Positions 31,675 through 40,945 of a stretch of 47,515 nt of DNA are shown in pieces. Below the pieces are notes generated by a model. It made no database searches and was not told the DNA's origin. It worked only from the letters and a program-made list of their open reading frames with translations. Source of the DNA: Candidatus Avelusimicrobium faecicola (GTDB lineage: Bacteria; Elusimicrobiota; Elusimicrobia; Elusimicrobiales; Elusimicrobiaceae); the NCBI GenBank assembly GCA_900540405.1, contig UQFW01000003.1, positions 1 to 47,515 on the forward strand, read 5' to 3'. Positions within the stretch are counted from its first letter, which is position 1; each line of letters starts with the position of its first letter. Position numbers and translations under genes: made by a program.

Positions 31675-33376
31675 CCGCCTAAAAAGCCTGTTCCCGGGCC
31701 GGCAACTGGGCGCGTATGCCTTGGTGGGGGTGTGGAATACATTATTCGGCTACGGCCTGTATGCGGCGTTGGTGTGGGGGCTGGACGGTAAACTGAAATT
31801 TGCCTATATGTGGGCGAATGTGCTTTCCAACTTTATTGCCATTACGCAGGCGTTCTTTTTATACAAATTTTTTGTTTTCAAAACCAAGGGGCATTATTGG
31901 CAAGAATACATCAAATGTTGGATGGTGTACGGCGCGGCGGCGCTTATCGGCCTGGCGGTTTTGCCGCTACTGGTGGAAACACTCCGCGCGCTGTTGCCGT
32001 TAGCTTATAAAACCTATGCGCCTTATGCGGGGGGCGCGCTCCTGACCGCGCTGACGGTTTTATGCAGTTTTTTGGGGCTTAAAAATTTTTCGTTCCGCAC
32101 GGTGGAAAACAGCCTGCTTTCCCGCGTGAAAGAACGCTGGGCCTTGCAAACCCAACCCCAGCGGCGCGTGATGTTTTTGGGCCTTATTTTGGCGGCGGGC
32201 TTTTTAATAGCGCTGGCCGTGTGCGCTTTGGGGCTGATACTCCATTGGCAATACTATCCGTACACTACTTTTTTGTTTGACCCGCGCTACCGGTTTACGG
32301 ATTTATATGAAACACTCATTTTGGCCAGAGGCCATACGGCCGGATTAAATTATTTCCCGCTTTTAATGGGTTTTATGCGGGCGGTATCGCAGGGGCCGGA
32401 GCGTATTTTATGCGCGGTTTTTGTCAGCCTGTGGGTGGCTTTTTATGTAAGCATTGTTTACAAAGGCTTGCCGCAACTGCCGCATAAAGCCGGGTGGACG
32501 GTGTTGTTGGCGGTGGGGAGTTTCCCTTTGTGGTTTTTGGCGGATAGGGCCAATTTGGAAGGGTTTGTGTTTATGGCCTGCGCGGGGTTTGTTATCAGTT
32601 TTTGGCGCGGGCGGATGAACTGGGCCGCCTTTTGGCTAGCATTGGCGGTAAATATGAAACCGCATCCGGCGGTTTTTATGGTGCTTTTCATACGGGATAA
32701 ACAATACAAGGCGTTGGCAAAATGGTTGGTTTTATGCGTACTAATAGGGGCGTTGTGCAGTTGGGCCGCCCATTTTGATTGGCTCTCCTTTCAAAGAAAC
32801 GTGCAAACTTTTTCCGACTGGCAACAATTTTTGCCCTTTGGGTTGGAATTTTCCCACACGTTTTTTAATTTACTGCGCCTGCCTGTCTTTTTGCCCACGC
32901 AAAACGGCTTGCCGGACTCGTGGCAGGCTACGGTCGCTTTCTCCCGGTTGGTGGCGCCCGGTTATGCCGTGGCTATGCTCGGGCTGTTTGCCTTTATCAG
33001 CGCACATGTGGTGTTTGTACGGCCCGCCTTTTGGAAAGCCCTTTTACTGCTGACGTTGGCGGAAGTATTTTTCCCGTTTGTATCGCACGATTACACGCTT
33101 ATCCATTTAATTTTGCCGGTGCTGTTCTTTTTGAACGCGCCGCCCATGCCGCCCAAACAAAGCGTGTTTATTACCGTGTGTTTGGCGGTGTTGCTAATCC
33201 CTATGAATTTTTGGACTTATTCTTTTTATCATTCCCTTATGTACGATTTAGTGCTTAATGCGGGCACGTTTTTGCGCCCGCTGGCGGCGGGGGTTTTACT
33301 GGCGTATTTGCTGAAAGATTTTTCTTTCGCCCGCTTGAAAACAGGCATTAAAAATTATTTTTCCGCAAAAAAATAA
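31655..33376 (+). CDS. GtrA-like flippase domain fused to a GT-C (GT87-like) glycosyltransferase
   Basis: 573 residues from the ATG at 31655, overlapping the SDR stop by 20 bp. Residues ~15-150 form four membrane helices with YALVGVWNTLFGYGLYAAL and YKFFVFKTKG, the GtrA/DPMS-like family that moves or supports polyprenyl-linked sugars in the membrane. Residues ~170-570 have 9-11 helices resembling DUF2029/GT87 polyprenol-sugar transferases, including ADRANLEGFVFMACAGF and LALAVNMKPHPAVFMVLF. The two activities are usually separate genes. Position suggests it transfers the dideoxyhexose from a lipid carrier to surface glycan. Confidence 0.78.
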   Translation: MLNKLINRLKSLFPGRQLGAYALVGVWNTLFGYGLYAALVWGLDGKLKFAYMWANVLSNFIAITQAFFLYKFFVFKTKGHYWQEYIKCWMVYGAAALIGLAVLPLLVETLRALLPLAYKTYAPYAGGALLTALTVLCSFLGLKNFSFRTVENSLLSRVKERWALQTQPQRRVMFLGLILAAGFLIALAVCALGLILHWQYYPYTTFLFDPRYRFTDLYETLILARGHTAGLNYFPLLMGFMRAVSQGPERILCAVFVSLWVAFYVSIVYKGLPQLPHKAGWTVLLAVGSFPLWFLADRANLEGFVFMACAGFVISFWRGRMNWAAFWLALAVNMKPHPAVFMVLFIRDKQYKALAKWLVLCVLIGALCSWAAHFDWLSFQRNVQTFSDWQQFLPFGLEFSHTFFNLLRLPVFLPTQNGLPDSWQATVAFSRLVAPGYAVAMLGLFAFISAHVVFVRPAFWKALLLLTLAEVFFPFVSHDYTLIHLILPVLFFLNAPPMPPKQSVFITVCLAVLLIPMNFWTYSFYHSLMYDLVLNAGTFLRPLAAGVLLAYLLKDFSFARLKTGIKNYFSAKK

Positions 33377-33473
33377 CACACGGTGCTTTCAAATTATGTA
33401 TACTTGCAGAATGTGTTTTTTAGAAACACAAGCCTATTTTATCTTGTACCCGCAAATAAAATAAGGAGTATAC

Positions 33474-34904
33474 ATGACAGAGAAATTAATTGAGTACATA
33501 TCCTTAATTAACGACCGTTTTTTAGGATATGTTTTGATGGCCGCACTGGTCTTTTGCGGAACGTACTTTACACTGGCCTTGCGCGGCGTGCAGTTCGCCC
33601 GCCCCAAAGAATTTTGGAAACTGATTACAGAACGGGCAGGATATTCCAAGCAAAAAGGGAATATTTCGTCTTTCCAGGCATTTGCTATCAGTACGGCCTC
33701 GCGCGTGGGGACCGGCAATATCGCCGGGGTGGCTATTGCCATTACGGTTGGCGGCCCGGGCGCTATTTTTTGGATGTGGCTGATTGCCGTTATCGGCGCG
33801 GCTTCCGCATTCGCGGAAAGCACCCTGGCGCAAGTGTATAAAGTAAAAAAAGGCGCGCATTTTATCGGCGGCCCGGCGTTTTATATGAAAGACGCTTTGG
33901 GTAAACCGTGGATGGGCGTGACGTTTTCCGTCATTATTACGCTTACGTTTGCGTTTGTGTTTAACTCCGTACAGGCTAACACGATTGCGCAATCTTTGCA
34001 AGCCTCTTTTCAGGTTTCCCCGGCCGTCACCGGAGGCGTGCTGGCCTTTTTGACGTGTGCCATTATTTTTGGCGGTTTGCGCCGCGTGGCAAAATTTTCT
34101 GCGGTGATTGTCCCTGTTTTTGCACTGGGTTATATAGCCGTCACGTTAGTAGTGCTTGCGTGTAATTTTGAAAAAATCCCGGCCATTTTCCAACTTATTT
34201 TTACGGATGCGTTCTCTTGGCAGAATGTGGCGGGGGGAACCTTGGGCGCAACGGTGATGACGGGCGCACGCCGCGGGTTGTTTTCCAACGAAGCCGGTAT
34301 GGGCTCCGCTCCCAATGCGGCGGCTACGGCCAACATCTCCCACCCGGTGCGCCAAGGCTATGTGCAGGCGTTTAGCGTGTTTGTGGATACGCTGGTAATT
34401 TGCAGTTGCACGGCGCTAATTGTGTTGTCTGCCGATTATACGGCCCTAGCGGGGGAAGGCATTACGCTTACCCAGCAGGCCTTGGGGCAAACTTTGGGCG
34501 GCGCGTTTAGCAACGGGTTTATATCCGCCAGTGTGCTGCTATTCGCGTTTACCTCTATTATCGGCAACTATTATTACGGGCAGGCCAACGTGCAGTATTT
34601 AACGCACAGCCGCCGCGTAATGGTTTTGTTTAGAACACTGGTTGCGGGCATGGTGTTTTTGGGCTCCGTCGCCCAGCTGAAACTGGTGTGGAATTTGGCC
34701 GATTTGTTTATGACTCTTATGGCACTGCTTAACATTACGGCAATTTTAATGTTGCGTAAACAAGTGTGCGCCGTACTGGCCGATTACCGCGCCCAAAAAG
34801 CCAAAGGCATCCAAAACCCGCAGTTTAACCCGGCGCTGGTGCCGGAGGTGCGCGGGGCGCACGCGTGGGAAAACACGCCCGGCGCCACCGGGGAAAAAGC
34901 CTAA
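33474..34904 (+). CDS. Sodium:alanine/glycine symporter (AGCS family)
   Basis: 476 residues and about ten membrane helices. VGTGNIAGVAIAITVGGPGA, then IFWMW, is the AGCS signature, and the later RGLFSNEAGMGSAPNAAATA is equally diagnostic. The protein imports alanine or glycine with Na+ at the inner membrane. AAGGAGT precedes the ATG. A short hairpin (TGTGTTT/AAACACA, 33412-33430) lies in the leader. Confidence 0.93.
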   Translation: MTEKLIEYISLINDRFLGYVLMAALVFCGTYFTLALRGVQFARPKEFWKLITERAGYSKQKGNISSFQAFAISTASRVGTGNIAGVAIAITVGGPGAIFWMWLIAVIGAASAFAESTLAQVYKVKKGAHFIGGPAFYMKDALGKPWMGVTFSVIITLTFAFVFNSVQANTIAQSLQASFQVSPAVTGGVLAFLTCAIIFGGLRRVAKFSAVIVPVFALGYIAVTLVVLACNFEKIPAIFQLIFTDAFSWQNVAGGTLGATVMTGARRGLFSNEAGMGSAPNAAATANISHPVRQGYVQAFSVFVDTLVICSCTALIVLSADYTALAGEGITLTQQALGQTLGGAFSNGFISASVLLFAFTSIIGNYYYGQANVQYLTHSRRVMVLFRTLVAGMVFLGSVAQLKLVWNLADLFMTLMALLNITAILMLRKQVCAVLADYRAQKAKGIQNPQFNPALVPEVRGAHAWENTPGATGEKA

Positions 34905-35999
<1,095 letters not shown>

Positions 36000-36017
36000 G
36001 TTGATTTAGCCGCATAA

Positions 36018-36046
36018 AGGCGGGCCCGCAAGGGCTCGCCTTTTTT
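36018..36046 (+). terminator. Terminator after gap
   Basis: AGGCGGGCCC pairs with GGGCTCGCCT (one G-U) around GCAA and is followed by TTTTTT. Confidence 0.9.
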
Positions 36047-36126
36047 GTCTGTAAGCGGGATTTTGCTATGGTAAAATAGGTAAAAACGAAACATATTTTC
36101 CGGCTTTTATTTTACGCAGAATTTGC

Positions 36127-36132
36127 TACAAT
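36127..36132 (+). promoter_or_regulatory. -10 box (TACAAT) of the SIMPL gene
   Basis: TTGCTACAAT lies 24 nt before the ATG at 36156. A second TAAAAT further upstream (~36072) may be a tandem promoter. Confidence 0.5.
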
Positions 36133-36155
36133 ACAAAAAACAAGAGGGGGTTTTT

Positions 36156-36845
36156 ATGAAAAAATATTTTGCTGTTTTTGCCGCCGTTTTATTGGCGGCT
36201 CCGTGTGTGTTCGGCGCGCAGGCGCGCACGTTGCGCGTGCAAGCCGCGGCCGAGGTGCAAGTGCCGCCCAACCGGGTCACCATTACCGTCGGCGTATCGG
36301 CCCAAAACGCCAACTTAAAACAAGGGGCCGAAGCGTTGCAGAAAACCACGGCGCAAATTTTGCAGTTTTGCCGCCAATGGAACATCAAAGAGAAAAACTT
36401 GCAAACGCAAAATGTATCCGTCTTTCCGCAATATCCCGGGGAGTATTCGCCCAAGCAAACCCAAACGCTCTACCGTTTGAACCAAACTTTGTCCGTCACG
36501 CTGGAAGATTTAACCCAGTACGATAAAATTTTATACGGTTTACTGCAAAACGGAGCTAACCAAATAGAAAATGTGGAGTTTTATTCTTCCCAAGAGGCTA
36601 AATACCGCCAAAATGCGTTGCGCCAAGCCGTTCAAAAAGCGCGCGAAAAAGCCGAAATTTTGGCGCAGGAAGCCGGCGTAAAGCTGGGCAAAGTGCTTAC
36701 GGTGGAAGAAGAAAATGCCTCTTTTAGCACCTTTGCAAACGCCAAACAGAACCTTTTTGCGGCCGATTCGGGCGCGCAAAACACGTTGGCTGTGGGCCTA
36801 GTTTCTGTGCGTGCGCAAGTGGGGGTTGTGTATCAGATAAATTAA
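36156..36845 (+). CDS. Secreted SIMPL-domain (DUF541) protein
   Basis: 229 residues from the ATG at 36156, chosen because GAGGGGG lies just upstream and it opens a signal peptide (MKKYFAVFAAVLLAAPCVFG). The rest is a SIMPL/DUF541 domain: VQAAAEVQVPPNRVTITVGV, then a KENLQTQ-type segment (KEKNLQTQNVSVFPQY) and QKAREKAEILAQEAGVKLGK. Such proteins are periplasmic or outer-membrane linked and of poorly defined function. Single-gene unit. Confidence 0.85.
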   Translation: MKKYFAVFAAVLLAAPCVFGAQARTLRVQAAAEVQVPPNRVTITVGVSAQNANLKQGAEALQKTTAQILQFCRQWNIKEKNLQTQNVSVFPQYPGEYSPKQTQTLYRLNQTLSVTLEDLTQYDKILYGLLQNGANQIENVEFYSSQEAKYRQNALRQAVQKAREKAEILAQEAGVKLGKVLTVEEENASFSTFANAKQNLFAADSGAQNTLAVGLVSVRAQVGVVYQIN

Positions 36846-36850
36846 TTCTC

Positions 36851-36921
36851 CGTCGGAGTGCATTTCAAAAAGTCCTATGTAAAATTTTTACATAGGACTT
36901 TTTATTTTTGAATTTCCGACG
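36851..36921. repeat. 71-bp nested inverted repeat (terminator or MITE-like)
   Basis: An inner 18-bp perfect stem, AAAAAGTCCTATGTAAAA with its complement (36867-36903), is nested symmetrically inside CGTCGGA (36851-36857) and TCCGACG (36915-36921). The inner hairpin with its T-rich 3' side can terminate the SIMPL gene. The extra symmetrical outer arms are unusual for a plain terminator. Confidence 0.7.
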
Positions 36922-36986
36922 ACAAATACATAAAATATTATAAGTAAATGAATTTTACATATCTTAATCAGGACAGGAAAAAGAAA

Positions 36987-38135
36987 ATGAAAAAAATATT
37001 AATTAGCCTTTTGGCACTGCTGGTACTGCCTGGCTTGGTGAGTGCGCAAAGCAAAAAGCAAATCATCAAGCAAGTGGAACAAAGAGTGCAAAGCGCTGTA
37101 AAACAACAGGCTTTGCGCGGTTCCGGCGCGGCTGTTAAAGGGGTTGCTAAAAAAGCCACCCAGGCTACCGCTAAAAAAGCGACGCAAGCCACCGCCAAAA
37201 AAATGGCGGCCAAGGCTACCGCTAAAAAAGCCGTAGCGAAATCCTCTGCCAACAAAGGAACCCAATTTGCCGCCAGAAAAGCGGGGCAAGTAATGGAAGA
37301 ACGCGCCTTGCAAGCCCGCAAAAAAATGCACACCAGCACGCTTTCTCCCCAAGAGCGCGAAAAACAGATGGACGGACTCCTGCGTGCCCAGTTATTCGGG
37401 GATGAACCCATTTTTACCGCTACCTCTTATGCGGCTTTGCGCAAGCAAATGAATTCTTTGGATGTGGCTATTGCTAACAAGGATATCCAGCTGGCTCCTG
37501 CGGGGCGGTTATCCAAAGAAACCCGCCGTATCAATACGGGGTTGGCCCAGTATATGTTGCAGAAAGCGGATATTAAAGAGGAGATTATTAAAGGCTATGC
37601 GCTGACGGATGCCTTTTTGGAAGGATATTACTTGCGCCGGATTTACCCGTATTTGTCTAAACCTACTTATCAGGCGGATAAATCCGGGCGCATGTACCGC
37701 GGTATTTATATGACGGTGGACGAGTTGGCTTCTACCTTAAAAACCGGTTTTTTAACCAAAATGAATACTTGGTCTACCGGGGCCAAAGACGGCAAACAAA
37801 TTATTAGTTTTTCCACCTCCACCGGGGAAGCCATGAGCTATATTTTCCAATCGTCCGGGAACCACCCCAACGGCATTGGTGTTGTGTTTGAAGTGGACCG
37901 CGATATACCCGGTTTGGAATACTGGGAAGACGCGGACCTTAACTCCACCAAAACAATCTATCACGGGTATCAGGACATTCCCGCCAACCGCATCCGCAAC
38001 GTGTATGTGTATGGGGAATACGGCCTGGAAAGTTTAGTGGAAATTTTGATTAAAGCCCAAAAAGGCCAAGTAAGAAGCAACAAGCAGTGGGTGTCTGTAT
38101 TTGACGGTGGGGCTTTCGGCGGATTTTCCCGCTAA
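36987..38135 (+). CDS. Secreted protein with histone-H1-like Lys/Ala repeats and ADP-ribosyltransferase-like C-terminus
   Basis: 382 residues from the ATG at 36987; the signal peptide MKKILISLLALLVLPGLVSA fits this start better than the upstream ATG. Residues 54-86 are AKKATQAT-type Lys/Ala repeats resembling bacterial histone-H1-like tails. A helical middle (~100-220) follows. Residues ~230-350 have SGRMYRGIY (Arg238), IISFSTSTGEAMSYIF (Ser276-Thr-Ser278) and a late YHGYQDIPANRIRNVYV. This order resembles the R-S-E class of ADP-ribosyltransferases (YRG, STS, then an acidic strand), but the expected ExE is not clear (Gln329-Asp330 occupies a comparable place). Activity is therefore uncertain. 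It stands alone and has no apparent immunity gene. Confidence 0.6.
   Translation: MKKILISLLALLVLPGLVSAQSKKQIIKQVEQRVQSAVKQQALRGSGAAVKGVAKKATQATAKKATQATAKKMAAKATAKKAVAKSSANKGTQFAARKAGQVMEERALQARKKMHTSTLSPQEREKQMDGLLRAQLFGDEPIFTATSYAALRKQMNSLDVAIANKDIQLAPAGRLSKETRRINTGLAQYMLQKADIKEEIIKGYALTDAFLEGYYLRRIYPYLSKPTYQADKSGRMYRGIYMTVDELASTLKTGFLTKMNTWSTGAKDGKQIISFSTSTGEAMSYIFQSSGNHPNGIGVVFEVDRDIPGLEYWEDADLNSTKTIYHGYQDIPANRIRNVYVYGEYGLESLVEILIKAQKGQVRSNKQWVSVFDGGAFGGFSR
37146..37241 (+). repeat. 24-27-bp tandem repeats encoding AKKATQAT units
   Basis: GCTAAAAAAGC-type units recur four times in frame within the secreted protein gene, giving AKKATQAT, AKKATQAT, AKKMAAKAT and AKKAVAKS. Confidence 0.8.
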
Positions 38136-38143
38136 AAAATTTA

Positions 38144-38185
38144 AGCGGACTCGCCCGGTATTATAAAAACCCGGGCTTGTTCGCT
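38144..38185 (+). other. Stem-loop after the ART-like gene
   Basis: AGCGGAC and GCCCGG pair with CCGGGC and GTTCGCT (one G-U). There is no T-run after it, so it may stabilise the 3' end instead of terminating. Confidence 0.5.
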
Positions 38186-38199
38186 AAGGGTACAAGATA

Positions 38200-38229
38200 G
38201 GCGGAGTGTAAAAGCTCCGCCGTTTTTTA
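38200..38229 (+). terminator. Terminator downstream of the ART-like gene
   Basis: GGCGGAG pairs with CTCCGCC around TGTAAAAG and is followed by GTTTTTT. Confidence 0.85.
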
Positions 38230-38270
38230 TTTCCGGGCGTGTGGCGTGGAACGCCGCCCTATTTGTAATC

Positions 38271-38305
38271 AAAAAAAACCCTGCTTTTTACGGCAGGGGT
38301 TTTTG
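38271..38305 (-). terminator. Terminator of the convergent outer-membrane protein gene
   Basis: ACCCTGC and GCAGGGG form the stem; on the minus strand TTTTTTTT follows. Confidence 0.8.
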
Positions 38306-38319
38306 ACAAAATGCGGTTT

Positions 38320-39243
38320 TTATTTGACGGCCGGTTTATCTAAATCCGCCTTGGAAACCAAAGATTTTACTTTGGCTTGCTTAAAAATATGGCTGAAAGA
38401 CAACGCCACGCCCACATACACATTTTCCCCGCGGGGGCCCATATATTTGCCTTGGGCCGTGTAATAATTGACAAACGGGGCAATGTATACTTCTTTGAAC
38501 ATCTGCACTTCTACGCGCGCGTCCAGCTCAAATTCGTAATCCAAATCGGTCGCTTGGCGGCGGGATTCGTGTAAGTAATCGCGGAACAGGGCGGAAAATT
38601 GCGCTTTTACGCCCTCACGCATGGGGGCTTCCAACCGCAGGCCTGCTTCCCAGGCCAACTTTTCCGAAGACGGATTATACGTCTGGTTCGATTCGCCCAC
38701 TACCGCCGCATACAAGGCTTTTAAGTAGTTGCCGTCAAAAAGTTTGGCACCCAACATACCGCGGTAAATTTTGCGGCGGGGGGAATTGGCTAATTTGGTA
38801 AATTCGGTCTCGTAGCCGATGTTGGCAAACGGGCCGGCTTCAAACCCGCCCAAAAAATCGTTGGCGTGCCAAAGGCGTTGCGTGTAGCCGGTGGTGAACA
38901 AAATGCGGTCGGCATTTTCGTTCGTCAGGTTTTCTCCGTCCACGGGGCGGATGCGCGTGCGGCCGTAATCCATCAGCAACGTGTTGGACCAGAGCCAATT
39001 TTGGGAATAATAATCGGCTAACCCGTGGAACGTGCCCGTTAAACTGGTTTGGGAATCCGCCGTCAGGCGGGCATCCGGGAAACCCTGGTATTCTTTGGCG
39101 TAGCGGACCTCGGTAGACGTGGCATTTAAGGCCAGTTTTTTTAGCTCCACTTGCCAGCCGCTCACGCCCACTTTTTGGGCAAAAGCAGGCACTGCCGCCG
39201 CCACAATAAGGGGCAAAACGGCATATTTTACAAATTTTAACAT
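38320..39243 (-). CDS. Predicted outer-membrane beta-barrel protein
   Basis: 307 residues from the ATG at 39243, where AGGAG and a signal peptide (MLKFVKYAVLPLIVAAAVPAFA) agree; the frame stays open upstream but without either. The mature protein has alternating amphipathic strands rich in aromatic residues (TLLMDYGRTRIRP, FELDARVEVQMFKEVYIAPF, VYVGVALSFSHIF). The pattern resembles DUF481/DUF3078-like barrel proteins; no family is certain. A small GGCGGA/TCCGCC hairpin lies in the leader (~39275-39290). It is divergent from pyk. Confidence 0.7.
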   Translation of the reverse strand: MLKFVKYAVLPLIVAAAVPAFAQKVGVSGWQVELKKLALNATSTEVRYAKEYQGFPDARLTADSQTSLTGTFHGLADYYSQNWLWSNTLLMDYGRTRIRPVDGENLTNENADRILFTTGYTQRLWHANDFLGGFEAGPFANIGYETEFTKLANSPRRKIYRGMLGAKLFDGNYLKALYAAVVGESNQTYNPSSEKLAWEAGLRLEAPMREGVKAQFSALFRDYLHESRRQATDLDYEFELDARVEVQMFKEVYIAPFVNYYTAQGKYMGPRGENVYVGVALSFSHIFKQAKVKSLVSKADLDKPAVK

Positions 39244-39340
39244 GTGTTCTCCTATAATAAATTTGCAGCTTTGGGCGGAATTATCCGCCTGTATATTGTA
39301 GTTAATTTGGGGCAAGCACCGCAATTTTTGAGGTTGCAGA

Positions 39341-39369
39341 GTGACAAGACGCTCCAAAAATAATAAAAT
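39341..39369 (+). promoter_or_regulatory. Promoter of pyk
   Basis: GTGACA (39341-39346), a 17-nt spacer and TAAAAT (39364-39369); leader of about 60 nt. Confidence 0.65.
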
Positions 39370-39434
39370 ATATACGGAAGGGAAAAACCTAATACCCTTA
39401 CTCTAGATGTTAATTAAGGAAGAATATTAAGATT

Positions 39435-40856
39435 ATGCCTAAAAATACAGACTTTTGCAAAATTGTCGCGACCATCGGTCCCGACACCAGCGATGAAAAA
39501 TCTATTGACGCGTTGGTACAAGCGGGTGTGTCCGTGTTCCGCTGCAACTGCAGCCACGGCTCCTTGCCTGAATATCAGGAAAGAGTGACCAACATCCGCA
39601 AGATGGAAAAAAAATATAACTGCACTTTGGGTATTCTGTTTGACTTGCAGGGCCCGAAACTCCGCGTGGGTACCTTCAAAGACTACCGCATTAAACTGGC
39701 CGAAGGGGATAAATTCCGCTTGGATATGAACCCGGAACCCGGCGACCAAACCCGCGTATGCTTGCCCCATAAAGAAATTTTTGCCGCTATGAAACCCGGC
39801 TTGGAACTGCTCCTGAACGACGGCGTAGTGCGCTTGCGTGTAGATGCCTGCACCGCCGATACGGCCGACTGCACCGTGATTGCGGGTGGCGAACTTTCCA
39901 ACAAAAAAGGCGTAAACGTGCCCGGCGTAAAATTGCCGCTTTCCGCGTTGACCGCCAAAGATAAAGAAGATTTGAAAATTGCCGAAATGTTAGGCGCGGA
40001 CTTTATCGGTTTGTCTTTCGTACAGGAACCGCAGGACTTAATTGAATTGCGCAGCCTGATGAAATCCAAAGCCCACATTATCGCCAAAATTGAAAAACCC
40101 TCCGCCATTGAACACTTGCGCGAAATTATTGACCTGACCGACGTAATTATGGTCGCCCGCGGTGACCTGGGTGTGGAAACCAGCCCGGAATTGGTGCCGG
40201 TTTTGCAAAAGAAGATTGTTTCCGGCTGCCGCAAAGCGGGCAAACCGGTTATCGTGGCTACCCAAATGTTGGAATCTATGGTTCACAACATTATGCCCAC
40301 CCGCGCTGAAGCCTCCGACGTTGCCACCGCCGTTTATGACGGTGTGGACGCGGTAATGCTCTCCGCCGAAACCGCCCAGGGCGACCACCCGGTTGAAGCC
40401 GTCACCACCATGCGCCGCATTATTGAAACCGTGGAAAACGACCACCGCTACCGCAAAGGGCTTTCCTTGTTGGAACGCCGCAACGACACCACCAAAGAAG
40501 GTGCCATCACTGCGGCCGCCGGCGTGGTTGCTACCAATATGGATACCGCTAACGTAATCGTCACGTTTACGGATTCCGGCTCCACCACCTTGCGCGCTTC
40601 CCAACAGAGAAACGGCGGCTTGCCTATTTTGTCCTTAACGCCGAACATCACCACCGCCCGCCAAATGGCTGTGGTTTGGGGTGTCACGCCTATTTTGGTT
40701 GAAAACTTGCGCAATTTTGATGATATTGCCATCGAAGCCAAAAAGGCCGTCTTGGCGCAAAAATTGGCCCATCCGGGTGATAACATTGTAGTGACTGCCG
40801 GTATTCCTTTTGCACAAAAAGGTACTACCAACTTGCTCTATGTGGTGGCCATCTAA
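39435..40856 (+). CDS. pyk: Pyruvate kinase
   Basis: 473 residues. CKIVATIGPDTSDEKSIDAL opens the barrel, IIAKIEKPSAIEHL carries the catalytic Lys, and DVIMVARGDLGVETSPE and KPVIVATQMLESMVHNIMPT are the Mg2+/K+ and substrate blocks. It makes pyruvate and ATP from PEP and ADP. The K+/ADP loop reads RCNCSHG (residues 36-42) where most enzymes have R-[LM]-N-F-SHG. Codon use is biased as in gap. AAGGAAG precedes the ATG by 15 nt. Confidence 0.97.
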   Translation: MPKNTDFCKIVATIGPDTSDEKSIDALVQAGVSVFRCNCSHGSLPEYQERVTNIRKMEKKYNCTLGILFDLQGPKLRVGTFKDYRIKLAEGDKFRLDMNPEPGDQTRVCLPHKEIFAAMKPGLELLLNDGVVRLRVDACTADTADCTVIAGGELSNKKGVNVPGVKLPLSALTAKDKEDLKIAEMLGADFIGLSFVQEPQDLIELRSLMKSKAHIIAKIEKPSAIEHLREIIDLTDVIMVARGDLGVETSPELVPVLQKKIVSGCRKAGKPVIVATQMLESMVHNIMPTRAEASDVATAVYDGVDAVMLSAETAQGDHPVEAVTTMRRIIETVENDHRYRKGLSLLERRNDTTKEGAITAAAGVVATNMDTANVIVTFTDSGSTTLRASQQRNGGLPILSLTPNITTARQMAVVWGVTPILVENLRNFDDIAIEAKKAVLAQKLAHPGDNIVVTAGIPFAQKGTTNLLYVVAI

Positions 40857-40874
40857 CAAGCAGTTTTAACGCTA

Positions 40875-40906
40875 AAAAGGGGTTTGCATTTTTGCAAGCC
40901 CCTTTT
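40875..40906 (+). terminator. Terminator after pyk
   Basis: AAGGGGTTTGCA pairs with TGCAAGCCCCTT and is followed by TTTT. The next promoter box begins 5 nt later. Confidence 0.9.
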
Positions 40907-40910
40907 TTGC

Positions 40911-40916
40911 TATACT
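40911..40916 (+). promoter_or_regulatory. -10 box (TATACT) of the DUF2339 gene
   Basis: TTGCTATACT lies 29 nt before the ATG at 40946, overlapping the foot of the pyk terminator. Confidence 0.55.
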
Positions 40917-40945
40917 GTTAGATATTTGGTTGTAAAGGAGCGGAT

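Noticed and set aside
37146..37241. CRISPR or minisatellite reading of the tandem repeats
   Set aside because: The units are contiguous, in frame and encode a regular Lys/Ala motif; there are no spacers.
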